Source: Litorivita sp040371945
GTDB taxonomy: Bacteria > Pseudomonadota > Alphaproteobacteria > Rhodobacterales > Rhodobacteraceae
DNA: 64,000 nucleotides
NCBI RefSeq assembly: GCF_040371945.1
Contig: NZ_BAABWS010000002.1
Location: 1-64,000 of the forward strand
Reading direction: 5' to 3'
Notes under the pieces: model-generated
Told to the model about the DNA's origin: nothing
What the model saw: the letters and a program-made list of their open reading frames with translations, nothing else
Database searches by the model: none
Shown here: positions 51,788 through 60,954 of the stretch, piece by piece
Layout of the letters: every line of letters starts with the position of its first letter
How positions within the stretch are numbered: the stretch's first letter is position 1
Made by a program: the position numbers and the translations under genes

Positions 51788-53218
51788 ATGATTTCGAAAT
51801 ATGTAACCGCCGCCCTTGTGGCCGCAATGATGGCTGCACCGAGCGGCAGTTTTGCTAAATCACTGGCATTGAAGGATGAAATCCTTCCGGCGGAATTTCC
51901 GCCCGCCAGTTATAAAGGCAGCCAGTATATCGACAGCCGCGGCTGCGTGTTTATCCGTGCGGGGATCGACGGGGCGACCACTTGGGTGCCGCGCGTGTCG
52001 CGTGCGCGCACGGTGATCTGCGGCTTCAAGCCCAGCCTGCCCAAGGGCCAAGGCACGGCGATTGTGGAAAACACCGGCCCCGCGCCGGTGCAGATCGTTC
52101 CAGATGACGCCGCTTCGGTCAAAGCCACATCGGATGGCGCGGTGAAATCCGCCGCCGCCGCGCAAAAATCCGCGCCGCGTCCGTTGTTTGCGCGCAAGGC
52201 CAAACCCGCCGCTGCCCCGCAGCCGGTTCAAATCAAACCCGCGCCCGTTAAATCCGCGCCCATGAAACGTGTGAGCGCGCCGATGCGCACGGTGGCGTCG
52301 ATCTCGACCATGCCGCGCCCTCTGGCCCCCGCGCCGCAAGTGGTGCGCCCCGCGCCCGTGGCCTTGGCCAAACCGCAAGCCGCGCCGCGCCCCGTGCAAA
52401 TCGCGCGTGCCGCGCCCGCCTGCCAAGGGGCCTCGGCGATCAGCAGCCAGTATATCGGCTCCTCAAGCGCCGGTCTTCCGGTGCGCTGCGGCCCGCAGCA
52501 AGGCGGCTCCGGCGTGAGCCGCAATGCGGGTGCGATGGCTATGGCCGCCCCCGCCTACCGCGCGCCGCAAGCCGCCGCGCCGCAAATGGCCGCTGTGCCG
52601 GTGCAGCAACTCGCGCCAAACACCCGCATCATTCCGCGCCATGTCTATGAGGCGCGCAAAGCGGCGGGCAATGAAGAGATCAAAGCGCCCAAAGGCTACC
52701 GCCGCGCATGGGACGACGGGCGTTTGAACCCGCGCCGCGCCGAGCAAACCGTTGCCGGTGTGCAGGCGATGGACCTGCGTTGGACCAAAACCGTGCCGCG
52801 CAAGCTTTATGATGCGCGCGACGGGCGCGTGGTGAACAAGCTGTTCCCCAACCTGCGCTATCCTTTCACCTCGATGGCACAGCAACAGGCCGCAAGCGCG
52901 ACCGTCGTGGCCCGCGCCGATCATTCGGCCCCGCAATCGGGCGCGCGTCTGTCGACCCGCCGCAGCTCGGCCGCCGCGCCTGTCGCCCCGCGCGCCGTGG
53001 CCAGCGCGCATCAATATGTGCAGGTCGGCAGCTTTGGCCAATCGGGCAACGCCGCGCGCACCGCCGCCAAGCTCAAGGCCATGGGCCTGCCGGTGCGGAT
53101 GGGCAAGGCCAATGCGCTCACCGAGGTCATGGCCGGCCCCTTCGCCAGCGCCTCGCATCTGCAAGGCGCGCTGCTTGCGCTGCGCAAAGCCGGTTTTGCC
53201 GACGCCTTTTCGCGCTAG
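51788..53218 (+). CDS. SPOR-domain envelope protein
   Basis: A 476-residue exported protein. Residues 1-~22 are a signal peptide (ending GSFA|KS). It next has a conserved segment (~35-80, QYIDSRGCVFIRAG ... WVPRVSRARTVICGF), then a long Ala/Pro/Lys/Val low-complexity linker, a second Tyr/Arg-rich conserved block (~285-350) and a C-terminal SPOR domain (~405-474, YVQVGSFGQSGNAARTAAKL ... VMAGPFAS). SPOR domains bind denuded peptidoglycan at the septum. The start with the signal peptide is preferred over an ATG or GTG 39 bp upstream. Confidence 0.85.
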   Translation: MISKYVTAALVAAMMAAPSGSFAKSLALKDEILPAEFPPASYKGSQYIDSRGCVFIRAGIDGATTWVPRVSRARTVICGFKPSLPKGQGTAIVENTGPAPVQIVPDDAASVKATSDGAVKSAAAAQKSAPRPLFARKAKPAAAPQPVQIKPAPVKSAPMKRVSAPMRTVASISTMPRPLAPAPQVVRPAPVALAKPQAAPRPVQIARAAPACQGASAISSQYIGSSSAGLPVRCGPQQGGSGVSRNAGAMAMAAPAYRAPQAAAPQMAAVPVQQLAPNTRIIPRHVYEARKAAGNEEIKAPKGYRRAWDDGRLNPRRAEQTVAGVQAMDLRWTKTVPRKLYDARDGRVVNKLFPNLRYPFTSMAQQQAASATVVARADHSAPQSGARLSTRRSSAAAPVAPRAVASAHQYVQVGSFGQSGNAARTAAKLKAMGLPVRMGKANALTEVMAGPFASASHLQGALLALRKAGFADAFSR

Positions 53219-53277
53219 GAAACCCGCGCATCGGGGGTGGCGATAGGTCAGCCCCGATTATAGCGAGATCGCCCATT

Positions 53278-53306
53278 AAAGCCCTGCGCCGCGCGCGGGG
53301 CTTTTT
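53278..53306 (+). terminator. Intrinsic terminator of SPOR gene
   Basis: Stem AAAGCCC / GGGCTTT (53278-53284 and 53298-53304) with a GC-rich interior, then a T-run. Confidence 0.8.
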
Positions 53307-53331
53307 CTTGGCGGATGGCAAGGATGGCCCC

Positions 53332-54357
53332 TTAGCCGCTGCAGATCACCTGCAGGCGCAGCCAGTCGCCATCGGTGATGACGGGTGCGGGGGCGGCGCT
53401 GCGGTAGGGGTCGTTTTCGATCAAGGCGGCGGTGCTGTCGCCGGTGATATCCACGGCCAACGCATAGGGCGTGGCGCGCACGGCCCATGCATCAAACCCC
53501 GCCAAAAGCGCGCTGTCGGGCAAAGGCGCAGGCGCGCGGCGCAGCAGCGTTTCGGCATAGTCTTGCAAGGTTCCCTCGCTCAACGCGCCGGTCAGGAGCA
53601 GCCGGAAGGTCGCCACCAACCCCGCCTCGCGCAGCAAGGGCTCCAACGGGTCGGTGATCTGCGCGCGCAGCCGCTCGGCGATGATATAGCCCGCGACCAC
53701 ATCGGGTTCCTCATAATCCTCGACCAAGGCGCGGCCCAAGATCACCGTGCCGCCAGGCAAATGGGTGCTGACCTCGATGCCCGAGCGCACCACCACAAGC
53801 CGCCCGCCGCCATGGGGCGCAGGCAGCCGCGCGCCCAGCCGTGCCAAGGCCTCGACGCTTTGCGGCGCGCTGCACGGCGCCCCCGCGACGCGGCGGATGT
53901 TTTGGAGCAGCCCGCCCCCGATTTCGGCGCGTTTGACTTGCGGGACCACTTTGAGCGCGTGTTGCAAGCTGGCCTCGGGCAGCCAGAATACCCCCAGCGC
54001 GCCAATGGCGGCAAACAGCGAGACCGTCGCCATCAGCCGCAGCCGCCCCGGGCGCGGACGCCGCCGCGCGATGGCGCTGCGCAGGGTTTCGATGGCCTCG
54101 ATCATCTCGGCCGCATCCTCGCCCAGTTCCAGCGTCTCTTCGGGCACCCCGTCGGGATGGAAAATCGCAGGAACCTGTCCGGGATTGGCGCGTTCGACCG
54201 CGGGCAAAGACCAATGTGCCAAGGCCATATCGCGCATATTGGTGATCACCAAAGTCGCATCGCCCACCGAGACAATCACCTCGACGCGCTGCGCATCGGG
54301 GCGCTCGCGCCACAGGCCCGCCGCTTCGATCCGGTCAAATTTCTTAAGTGCGGTCAT
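53332..54357 (-). CDS. Uncharacterised membrane-anchored protein
   Basis: A 341-residue protein I do not recognise. Residues 1-~105 form a cytosolic region (KKFDRIEAAGLWRERP, VEVIVSVGDATLVITN) that looks like a PH-like or regulatory beta-domain. One membrane helix follows (about 108-130, LMATVSLFAAIGALGVFWL). A periplasmic part contains RLVVVRSGIEVSTHLPGGTVILGR and, near it, VVAGYIIAERLR, reminiscent of the layout of peptidase-M48-like proteins but without HExxH. The start ATG at 54357 was preferred to 54414. It is convergent with the SPOR gene. Confidence 0.65.
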   Translation of the reverse strand: MTALKKFDRIEAAGLWRERPDAQRVEVIVSVGDATLVITNMRDMALAHWSLPAVERANPGQVPAIFHPDGVPEETLELGEDAAEMIEAIETLRSAIARRRPRPGRLRLMATVSLFAAIGALGVFWLPEASLQHALKVVPQVKRAEIGGGLLQNIRRVAGAPCSAPQSVEALARLGARLPAPHGGGRLVVVRSGIEVSTHLPGGTVILGRALVEDYEEPDVVAGYIIAERLRAQITDPLEPLLREAGLVATFRLLLTGALSEGTLQDYAETLLRRAPAPLPDSALLAGFDAWAVRATPYALAVDITGDSTAALIENDPYRSAAPAPVITDGDWLRLQVICSG

Positions 54358-54526
54358 CGTTAAATCTGCTCTGGCCTTATCGGTGCTGTGGCCTCTTGGG
54401 CAGCAGCCTAGCACGCGGGGGCGGGCGGCGGCAATTGATCAACCGTCCGCTTCGACACCCGCCCGAAAACCGCCCCGAAACCCGCGCCGCAAACCGACCC
54501 CAAAGACGCGCCGCGATGCGCGCGGT

Positions 54527-56155
54527 TCACAGGGTTTTGGCCAGCCCGCGCAATTCGAATTTCTGGATTTTGCCGGTGGAGGTTTTGGGAAGCTCTTGGA
54601 ACACCACGCGTTTGGGGCATTTGAACCCTGCCAGCCGCTCGCGCGCAAAGGCGATCAATGCCGCCTCATCGCCCGCCGCGCCCTCTTTGAGTTCGACAAA
54701 GGCGCAAGGCACCTCGCCCCATTTCTCGTCGGGTTTGGCGACCACGGCGCACAAAAGCACCGAAGGGTGGTTCATCAACGCCGCCTCGACCTCGACCGAG
54801 GAGATATTCTCGCCGCCCGAAATGATGATGTCCTTGGCGCGGTCCGAGATTTGCATGTAGCTGTCGGGATGTTGCACGGCGATATCGCCCGAATGGAACC
54901 AGCCGCCCGCAAAGGCTTCGGCGGTGGCCTGAGGGTTTTTGAAATAGCCCTTCATCACCCCGTTGCCGCGAAAGGAAATCTGCCCCTGCGTGGCGCCATC
55001 CATCGGCACCTGCGCGCCGCTCTCGTCCAGAACCGTGATCGCCTCATGCACCGGCATCGGCACGCCTTGGCGCGATTTGGCCTCGGCGCGCGAGGCCCCT
55101 TGCAAATGGCCCATCCGGTCCTCGTCCCATGTGCATTCGGTGGCGGGGCCGTAGGTTTCGGTCAGCCCGTAAACATGGGTGATATTGAAGCCCATGGTTT
55201 CAATCGCGCCCAATGTGGCGGGGGCAGGGGGCGCGCCTGCGGTAAAGACCTCGACCCTATGATCGAAGCTGCGTTTTTGCGCCTCCGGCGCGTTGATCAG
55301 CATATTGAGCACAATCGGCGCGCCGCCGAAATGGGTCGCGCCCTCATCGGCAATGGCGTTGAAAATCGCGGGCGCGGTGATGTCGCGGCAACAGATCACC
55401 GTGCCGCCAAGCGCGGGCATCATCCATGTGTGGCACCAGCCGTTGCAATGAAACAGCGGCACGATGGTCAGATAGCGCGGGTAAAGCACCATTTGCCAAC
55501 TGAGGATTTGCCCCATGGCGTTCAGATAGGCACCGCGGTGATGATAGACCACGCCCTTGGGCCGCCCCGTGGTGCCGGAGGTATAATTGAGCGCGATGCT
55601 CTCCCATTCGTCCTCGGGCATGATCCATTCGAAATCCGCATCACCCGTCGCGATCAAATCCTCGTATTCCATGTAATGCCCATGGGCCTGCATGCCCGCC
55701 TGCGGGTCGGCCACTTCGATCAGCGTGGGTTTGGCGCCCTCCATCGCCTCGATGGCCGCGGCGACCACGGGCAGGAATTGCGGATCGCACAGCACCACCT
55801 TGGCCTCGCCGTGCGTCAGGATATAGGTGATCGTGTCCTGCTCCAGTCGCGTGTTGATCGCGTTGAGCACCGCACCGCAGGCGGGCACGGCAAAATGCGC
55901 CTCGCATTGCGCGGGCAGGTTGGGCAGGACCGTCGCCACCACATCGCCCGATGCAACGCCCAATTTGACCAGCGCCGAGGCCAGCCGCGTCACGCGGTCA
56001 TGATATTCGGCGTAAGTCTTGCGAAATCGGCCGTAAACCACCGCCTCGCGGGTGGGATAGACCAATTTCGCCCGCTGCAAGAACGACAGCGGCGTCAGCG
56101 CCGTGTAATTGGCTTTGGTTTTCTCAAGCCCCGTCTCGTCGCGCAGCCATCCCAT
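54527..56155 (-). CDS. Acyl-CoA synthetase, plant AAE1/BZO1-like type
   Basis: A 542-residue AMP-forming ligase. Motifs: LNYTSGTTGRPKG (~191-203), YGLTETYGPA, SGDIAV, RAKDIIISGGENISS and the catalytic Lys in PKTSTGKIQK. The N-terminal LTPLSFLQRA and GAPPAPATLGAIETMGFNITH resemble the plant acyl-activating group that acts on short/medium-chain or aromatic acids. In roseobacters such enzymes include methylmercaptopropionyl-CoA ligase relatives, but that activity is not shown here. It differs from the ligase at 1564 by its shorter C-terminus. Confidence 0.88.
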   Translation of the reverse strand: MGWLRDETGLEKTKANYTALTPLSFLQRAKLVYPTREAVVYGRFRKTYAEYHDRVTRLASALVKLGVASGDVVATVLPNLPAQCEAHFAVPACGAVLNAINTRLEQDTITYILTHGEAKVVLCDPQFLPVVAAAIEAMEGAKPTLIEVADPQAGMQAHGHYMEYEDLIATGDADFEWIMPEDEWESIALNYTSGTTGRPKGVVYHHRGAYLNAMGQILSWQMVLYPRYLTIVPLFHCNGWCHTWMMPALGGTVICCRDITAPAIFNAIADEGATHFGGAPIVLNMLINAPEAQKRSFDHRVEVFTAGAPPAPATLGAIETMGFNITHVYGLTETYGPATECTWDEDRMGHLQGASRAEAKSRQGVPMPVHEAITVLDESGAQVPMDGATQGQISFRGNGVMKGYFKNPQATAEAFAGGWFHSGDIAVQHPDSYMQISDRAKDIIISGGENISSVEVEAALMNHPSVLLCAVVAKPDEKWGEVPCAFVELKEGAAGDEAALIAFARERLAGFKCPKRVVFQELPKTSTGKIQKFELRGLAKTL

Positions 56156-56462
56156 CGCGTCTCTCCTCCCGCAAATTCCGCTTGGCAGAATGCGCGCGAA
56201 TGGCGCGATTGAAAAGGGGCGCGGGGGCGAATTCTTGCGCCAAACTGCCGCGCTGGCCCGCCCGCTTGGGCTGCCCTATTGCTCTCTCCTGTTGCCCGTC
56301 CTGCTGGCCGCGCCCAAGCTGCGCCCGAAGCGCGCAAGCGCCCTCAAGGGCAGGGCGCTATCGCCCGCATGCCCGCTCGGGCGCAGGCTTGGCGCACTCT
56401 GCGCGATGCTGCGCCGTCTCGCGCCATATTGCGCCTGCGCGATCTGGCGTTACTCTGCGCCC
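56156..56462. other. Divergent intergenic region, acyl-CoA synthetase / sulfotransferase
   Basis: About 307 bp, GC-rich, with many GCGC steps and no convincing promoter. An upstream-extended frame of the sulfotransferase crosses it but is of low complexity and not supported. Confidence 0.45.
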
Positions 56463-57110
56463 ATGATCATTTCGCGCGGGCGCCGCTATATCTTTATCCA
56501 TATCCCGAAAACCGGCGGCACGGCGATGGCCTTGGCGCTGGAGGCGCGGGCGATGAAGGATGATCTGATGGCGGGCGACACGCCCAAGGCGCGCAAGCGG
56601 CGCGGCAAGCTCAAGGAGATGACGGCGGCGGGGCGGATCTGGAAACATTCCACCTTGGCCGATCTGGACGGGCTGATCACCGCCGAGGAGGCAGAGGCGT
56701 TTTTCACCTTCACCTTGGTGCGCAATCCGTGGGACCGGATGGTGAGCTATTACCACTGGCTGCGCGCGCAGGGCTTCGACCATCCGGCGGTGCATCTGGC
56801 CAAGGCTCATGATTTCTCGGGCTTTTTGACCCATCCGCAAACCGCCGCCAGCATCGGCGCATCCGATTACGGCTCTTATATGCGTGCGGCGGACGGGACC
56901 GAGCGCTGCGATGCCTATATCCGGCTGGAGCATTTCGAGAGCGACGCCGCCCAGCTTTCCGCGCACCTGGGTTTTGATCTGGCCCTGCCGCGCGCCAACG
57001 CCTCAAACCGCGCCCGCGATTACCGCAGCTATTACTCCGAATCGGATGCGGCGCATTTGGCTAAAATCTGCGCCAAAGACATCGCGCGATTTAACTATTC
57101 CTTTACCTGA
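56463..57110 (+). CDS. Sulfotransferase-family protein
   Basis: A 215-residue protein with the PAPS-binding features of the sulfotransferase family 2: FIHIPKTGGTAMA (~12-24; 5'-phosphosulfate loop) and TLVRNPWDRMVSYYHW (~84-99; 3'-phosphate motif). A catalytic Lys/His for sulfation cannot be confirmed. In marine bacteria such proteins decorate surface polysaccharides or lipids. No capsule gene is adjacent. It precedes a Hint-domain gene by about 210 bp on the same strand. Confidence 0.85.
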   Translation: MIISRGRRYIFIHIPKTGGTAMALALEARAMKDDLMAGDTPKARKRRGKLKEMTAAGRIWKHSTLADLDGLITAEEAEAFFTFTLVRNPWDRMVSYYHWLRAQGFDHPAVHLAKAHDFSGFLTHPQTAASIGASDYGSYMRAADGTERCDAYIRLEHFESDAAQLSAHLGFDLALPRANASNRARDYRSYYSESDAAHLAKICAKDIARFNYSFT

Positions 57111-57324
57111 GGGCAGAGAATCGCGGTTTTTTACCGCCGTTTTCGGCGACAATCACTGCGCGATGCCGCTTTTGGTGACGAATTCGCAAAAATGCCCCAA
57201 TCACGCCCCTTTCTCGGCCCAGCAGAGCCTTTGGAATCACTGCAAATGGGGGTGTTGCTGAAAACGGGTCGGCTGCCACTGGCCCAGATTGGAAAACCAC
57301 CGGCGAAGATCGGTAGGATAAGGG

Positions 57325-58017
57325 ATGAACAGAATGTTTGGATGGAAAGCTGCGGTTCTGGGGGGAACCAACAAACGTATGACAGAGACCACCGGCGCCT
57401 ATGACGGCGGCGCGATCGGTGTGCAATCGGGCATCGTGGCGGGCACCAAAGTCGCCACCTCGCTGGGATGGCGCCCGATCGAAGCGGTTGCCAAGGGCGA
57501 CAAGGTCCTCACCTTTGACGGCGGTTTGCAAGTGGTCACCGGCGTCACCCGCCGCAAATTGTGGAACGGCGAGACCCCTTGTCCGACGCGCTTTTGGCCG
57601 CTCGAAGTGCCCGCCCATGCTTTGGGCAACCTCGAAACCATGTATCTTTTGCCCAGCCAAGGCGTGATGGTCGAAAGCGACGCCGCCGAGGAAATGCTTG
57701 GCGATCCCTTTGCCTTGATCCCCGCCAAAGCGCTTGAAGGGCTGCGCGAGATTGCCCCCGTCGCCCCGCGCGGCGAGATGGAGATCATCTGCCTGCATTT
57801 CGAAGAGGACCATGTGGTCTTCGCCAATTCCGGCGCCCTGTTCCATTGCCCCGCCGAGCGCGATCTTTTGAACGATGTCTTCGACACGCCCGTCGAGGCC
57901 GCCTATCAGGTTCTGCCGATGGAAGAGGCCTTGGCCCTCGCGACCTTTATCGAGGCCGAAATCAAAGCCGCCGAATCCGGCCGCAATATCCGCCGCGCCG
58001 CAACCAGCGCCGCCTGA
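57325..58017 (+). CDS. Hint-domain (hedgehog/intein-like) protein
   Basis: A 230-residue protein whose residues ~36-190 match the Hint module of roseobacter proteins: SGIVAGTKVATSLGWRPIEA ~35-54, GDKVLTFDGG, LLPSQGVMVE and LHFEEDHVVFANS. In self-splicing or cleaving Hint domains the first position is Cys (CFTAGT); here that position reads GIVAGT, so the nucleophile is missing and cleavage looks unlikely. There is no signal peptide. A terminator follows the gene. A start at the ATG 54 bp downstream (57379) is possible. Confidence 0.8.
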   Translation: MNRMFGWKAAVLGGTNKRMTETTGAYDGGAIGVQSGIVAGTKVATSLGWRPIEAVAKGDKVLTFDGGLQVVTGVTRRKLWNGETPCPTRFWPLEVPAHALGNLETMYLLPSQGVMVESDAAEEMLGDPFALIPAKALEGLREIAPVAPRGEMEIICLHFEEDHVVFANSGALFHCPAERDLLNDVFDTPVEAAYQVLPMEEALALATFIEAEIKAAESGRNIRRAATSAA

Positions 58018-58079
58018 GACGCCAAAGGGGCCGCCGCGCCCGCATCCGGTTTGTCCGCGTAACCAGTTCCAGCAACGCC

Positions 58080-58114
58080 AAAGGCGCGCCCTCCTTCATC
58101 GGGGCGCGCCTTTT
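58080..58114 (+). terminator. Intrinsic terminator of Hint gene
   Basis: A 12-bp stem AAAGGCGCGCCC / GGGCGCGCCTTT (58080-58091 and 58102-58113) with T's following. Confidence 0.85.
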
Positions 58115-58166
58115 CATTTGCCGCAAGGCCCCTATGGTAGAGTGCCAATAGCGCAGGAGCCGCCCG

Positions 58167-58634
58167 ATGACCGACCCGATCCCCCCTTTGCAAACCGCCC
58201 CGCTGTTTCGCCTCTCTCTCGATATCGCCGCCGCGCAGGATTTGCGCGCGCCCTCGGGCAGGGGCACGATCATCGTGCCGGTCACCGGCGGGCGGTTCGA
58301 GGGCGCGCGGCTGCGCGGCACGGTCCTGCCGGACGGGGCGGATTGGATCCGCGCCGAAGCGGACCACGCCAAAGTCGATGTGCGCATCGTGCTTGAAACC
58401 GATGACGGGGCGCTGATCGCGATGGCCTATCGCGGCGTGCATACGATCACCGATGCGATCAAAACGCGGCTGGCCAGCGGCGAGGACGTGCCCGCGTCAG
58501 ACTATTATTTCCGCACCGCGCCGTTTTTTGAAACCGCCGCGCCGCACTACGCATGGATGAACCGGATGATTGCGGTGGGGGTCGGCAAACGCACCGCCAC
58601 GGCGGTGGAATATGAGGTGTTCGAGGTGCTGTGA
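58167..58634 (+). CDS. DUF3237 (UPF0311) protein
   Basis: A 155-residue protein of the DUF3237 family: GRGTIIVPVTGGRFEGARL near residue 31 (in part), then GADWIRAEADHAKVDVRIVLETDDGALI-type strand and YYFRTAPFFETAAPHYAWMN at the C-terminal third. These small beta-barrel proteins have no known activity. It is convergent with the fadJ-type gene and shares a two-way terminator. Confidence 0.88.
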   Translation: MTDPIPPLQTAPLFRLSLDIAAAQDLRAPSGRGTIIVPVTGGRFEGARLRGTVLPDGADWIRAEADHAKVDVRIVLETDDGALIAMAYRGVHTITDAIKTRLASGEDVPASDYYFRTAPFFETAAPHYAWMNRMIAVGVGKRTATAVEYEVFEVL

Positions 58635-58660
58635 TCCGCGAAAAAGCGCGGTTCAAATGA

Positions 58661-58690
58661 AAAAGGCGCGCCCGAAGGGACGCGCCTTTT
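58661..58690. terminator. Bidirectional terminator, DUF3237 / fadJ
   Basis: A 10-bp stem AAAAGGCGCG / CGCGCCTTTT (58661-58670 and 58681-58690), T-rich on both strands, between convergent genes. Confidence 0.85.
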
Positions 58691-58711
58691 GCCGTAATTT
58701 TGAGCCTGTGC

Positions 58712-60913
58712 TTACGCCGCAGCAACGTTGGAACCGAAGCGACCGTAGAAGCTTTGTGCCTTACCCGCCATTTCGCGCAAGAGGTCGGGGCAGGTGAAGC
58801 GCGGGCCGAATTTCTCGGCCAAGGCGTCACAGCGTTCGGCCGCATAGGGCGTGCCGATGATGTCGAGCCACGAGAAGGGACCGCCGGACCAAGGCGCAAA
58901 GCCCCAGCCGAGGATCGCGCCGACATCGCCTTCGCGGATGTCTTCGAGAACACCTTCTTCGAGGGCGCGCACGGCCTCCAGAACCTGCGCAAACATCAAA
59001 CGGTGCTGCACCTCGATCAGATCGGGTTGCTCGTCCAGACGCGGGCAATGGTCGGCCAGACCTTCCCAATAGTTCAGCCGCTTGCCCTTTTCGTCATAGT
59101 TGAAGAAACCGGCCTTGGATTTGCGGCCCAAACGGCCCGCATCCACCATGGCAAACATCAGATCGTCAACAGGTTTGGCATCGGCGGGATAGGCATCGCC
59201 CATCGCCGCTTTGGTCGCCTTGGCGATTTTCACACCCAGATCGAGCGAGGTCTCGTCCATCAATTGCAGCGGACCGACCGGCATGCCCAAGAGCCGCGCG
59301 GCATTGTCGACCAATGCGGGCGCCACGCCTTCGGTGACCATCCGCGCGCCCTCGTTGAGGTAGGGGATGATGCAGCGGTTGGCGTAGAAGAAACGCTCGT
59401 CATTGACGACAATCGGGGTTTTGCGGATCTGGCGCACATAATCGAGCGCCTTGGCCACGGCGCGCGGGCCTGTGTCCTTGCCTTTGATGATCTCGACCAA
59501 GGCCATTTTCTCGACGGGCGAGAAGAAGTGGATGCCGATGAATTGCTCGGGGCGCGACGAGGCCCCCGCCAAAGCCGTGATCGGCAAGGTCGATGTGTTG
59601 GAGGCATAGATGCAATCGGCGGGGATCACCGCTTCGACGTTTTTGGTCACTTCGGCCTTGATCGCGGGGTCTTCGAACACCGCCTCGATGATCAAATCCG
59701 CATCCTTGAGCGCGTCATAATCGGTGGTCGCCGTGATCAGGCCAAGCACCGCCTCTTTCTTCTCGGCGGTGATTTTCTTGCGCGAAATCCCCTTGTCGAG
59801 ATAGGCCTCGGAATAGGATTTGCCCTTGTCGGCGGCCTCTTGCTTTTGGTCGATCAAGACCACCTCGATACCGGCCAAAGCCGAGACAAGCGCAATGCCC
59901 GCGCCCATCATGCCCGCGCCCATCACGCCCAGTTTCTTGACCCGCTGGTCGGGGGCCTCAGGGCGGTTCGCGCCTTTTTCCAAGGCTTCCTTGTTGAGGA
60001 AGAGCGAGCGGATCATCGCCGCCGAGGAGGGGTTCATCAGCACATGGGTGAACCAGCGCGCCTCGATTTTGAGGGCGGTGTCGAAGGGCACCAATGCGCC
60101 TTCATAGACCGCCGAAAGCAGCGCCTTGGCGGCAGGGAACGCGCCTTGGGTCTGGCCGTTGACCATGGCGTTTGCGCCAACCATGGTTTGGAAACCTGCG
60201 GGGTGATAGGGCGCACCGCCCGGCATTTTATAGCCCTTGGCGTCCCACGGTTTGAGGATATCGGCATCGGTGGCCGACAAGACCCATGCGCGCGCGGCGG
60301 CAACGGGATCGGCGACAACCTCGTCGATGATGCCTGCGGCTTTGGCTTTCGCGGGGGCGACCATCTGGCCTTGGAGCAGATATTGCGAGGCGCCCATGAC
60401 GCCCAATTTGCGCACCAGACGCGTGGTCCCGCCCGCACCGGGGAAGATGCCGACAAGGATTTCGGGCAGGCCGAGCTTGGCCTTGGGGTTGTCGGCCACA
60501 AAAATGCGGTGCGTGGCCAAAGGCAGTTCAAGCCCGATGCCCGCCGCCGTGCCCGGAAGCGCCGCCGCAATCGGCTTGCCGCCTTTGTTGGTTTTGGGGT
60601 CCATGCCCGCACGTTCGATTTTGCGCAGCGCGCCGTGCATTTGCATGATGCCGTTGAACAGACCCTCGGCCGGATTGTCGCCCGCCGATGTTTTCATATC
60701 GGCCAGAGCGTTCAAATCCATCCCGCCGGCAAAATCCTTTTTGCCCGAGGTGATGACGATGCCTTTGACCGCCTCATCGGCCAGCGCCTCATCGATCAAT
60801 CCGTCAAGGTGCATCAGCGCCTCGGTGGACATCACGTTCATCGATTTTCCTGGGCAATCCCAAGTGATGATCGCGACGCCGTCGCTCTCTTTTTTCATTG
60901 TAAAGTCAGTCAT
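58712..60913 (-). CDS. fadJ: Bifunctional enoyl-CoA hydratase / 3-hydroxyacyl-CoA dehydrogenase
   Basis: A 733-residue FadJ/FadB-type enzyme for two steps of beta-oxidation. The crotonase half (1-~300) has GLELPLATHRIF and GLPEILVGIFPGAGGTTRLV with the catalytic Glu residues. The dehydrogenase half starts at ~328 with the NAD-binding LGVMGAGMMGAGIA (332-340 core), then HFFSPVEKMALVEII and two C-terminal 3HCDH domains. The start at 60913 follows GGGAGAGAG. It lies last in the minus-strand fad cluster. Confidence 0.94.
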   Translation of the reverse strand: MTDFTMKKESDGVAIITWDCPGKSMNVMSTEALMHLDGLIDEALADEAVKGIVITSGKKDFAGGMDLNALADMKTSAGDNPAEGLFNGIMQMHGALRKIERAGMDPKTNKGGKPIAAALPGTAAGIGLELPLATHRIFVADNPKAKLGLPEILVGIFPGAGGTTRLVRKLGVMGASQYLLQGQMVAPAKAKAAGIIDEVVADPVAAARAWVLSATDADILKPWDAKGYKMPGGAPYHPAGFQTMVGANAMVNGQTQGAFPAAKALLSAVYEGALVPFDTALKIEARWFTHVLMNPSSAAMIRSLFLNKEALEKGANRPEAPDQRVKKLGVMGAGMMGAGIALVSALAGIEVVLIDQKQEAADKGKSYSEAYLDKGISRKKITAEKKEAVLGLITATTDYDALKDADLIIEAVFEDPAIKAEVTKNVEAVIPADCIYASNTSTLPITALAGASSRPEQFIGIHFFSPVEKMALVEIIKGKDTGPRAVAKALDYVRQIRKTPIVVNDERFFYANRCIIPYLNEGARMVTEGVAPALVDNAARLLGMPVGPLQLMDETSLDLGVKIAKATKAAMGDAYPADAKPVDDLMFAMVDAGRLGRKSKAGFFNYDEKGKRLNYWEGLADHCPRLDEQPDLIEVQHRLMFAQVLEAVRALEEGVLEDIREGDVGAILGWGFAPWSGGPFSWLDIIGTPYAAERCDALAEKFGPRFTCPDLLREMAGKAQSFYGRFGSNVAAA

Positions 60914-60954
60914 GTAACTCTCTCCCAAAGGGTGGGTTGATGTCAAAGTCGCCG

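Noticed and set aside
53747..56212. 821-codon open frame on the plus strand
   Set aside because: It spans two minus-strand genes and the gap between them; composition is His/Arg/Gly-rich and no domain is visible.
58700..60940. 746-codon open frame on the plus strand
   Set aside because: It is antisense to the fadJ-type gene, which has clear catalytic motifs.
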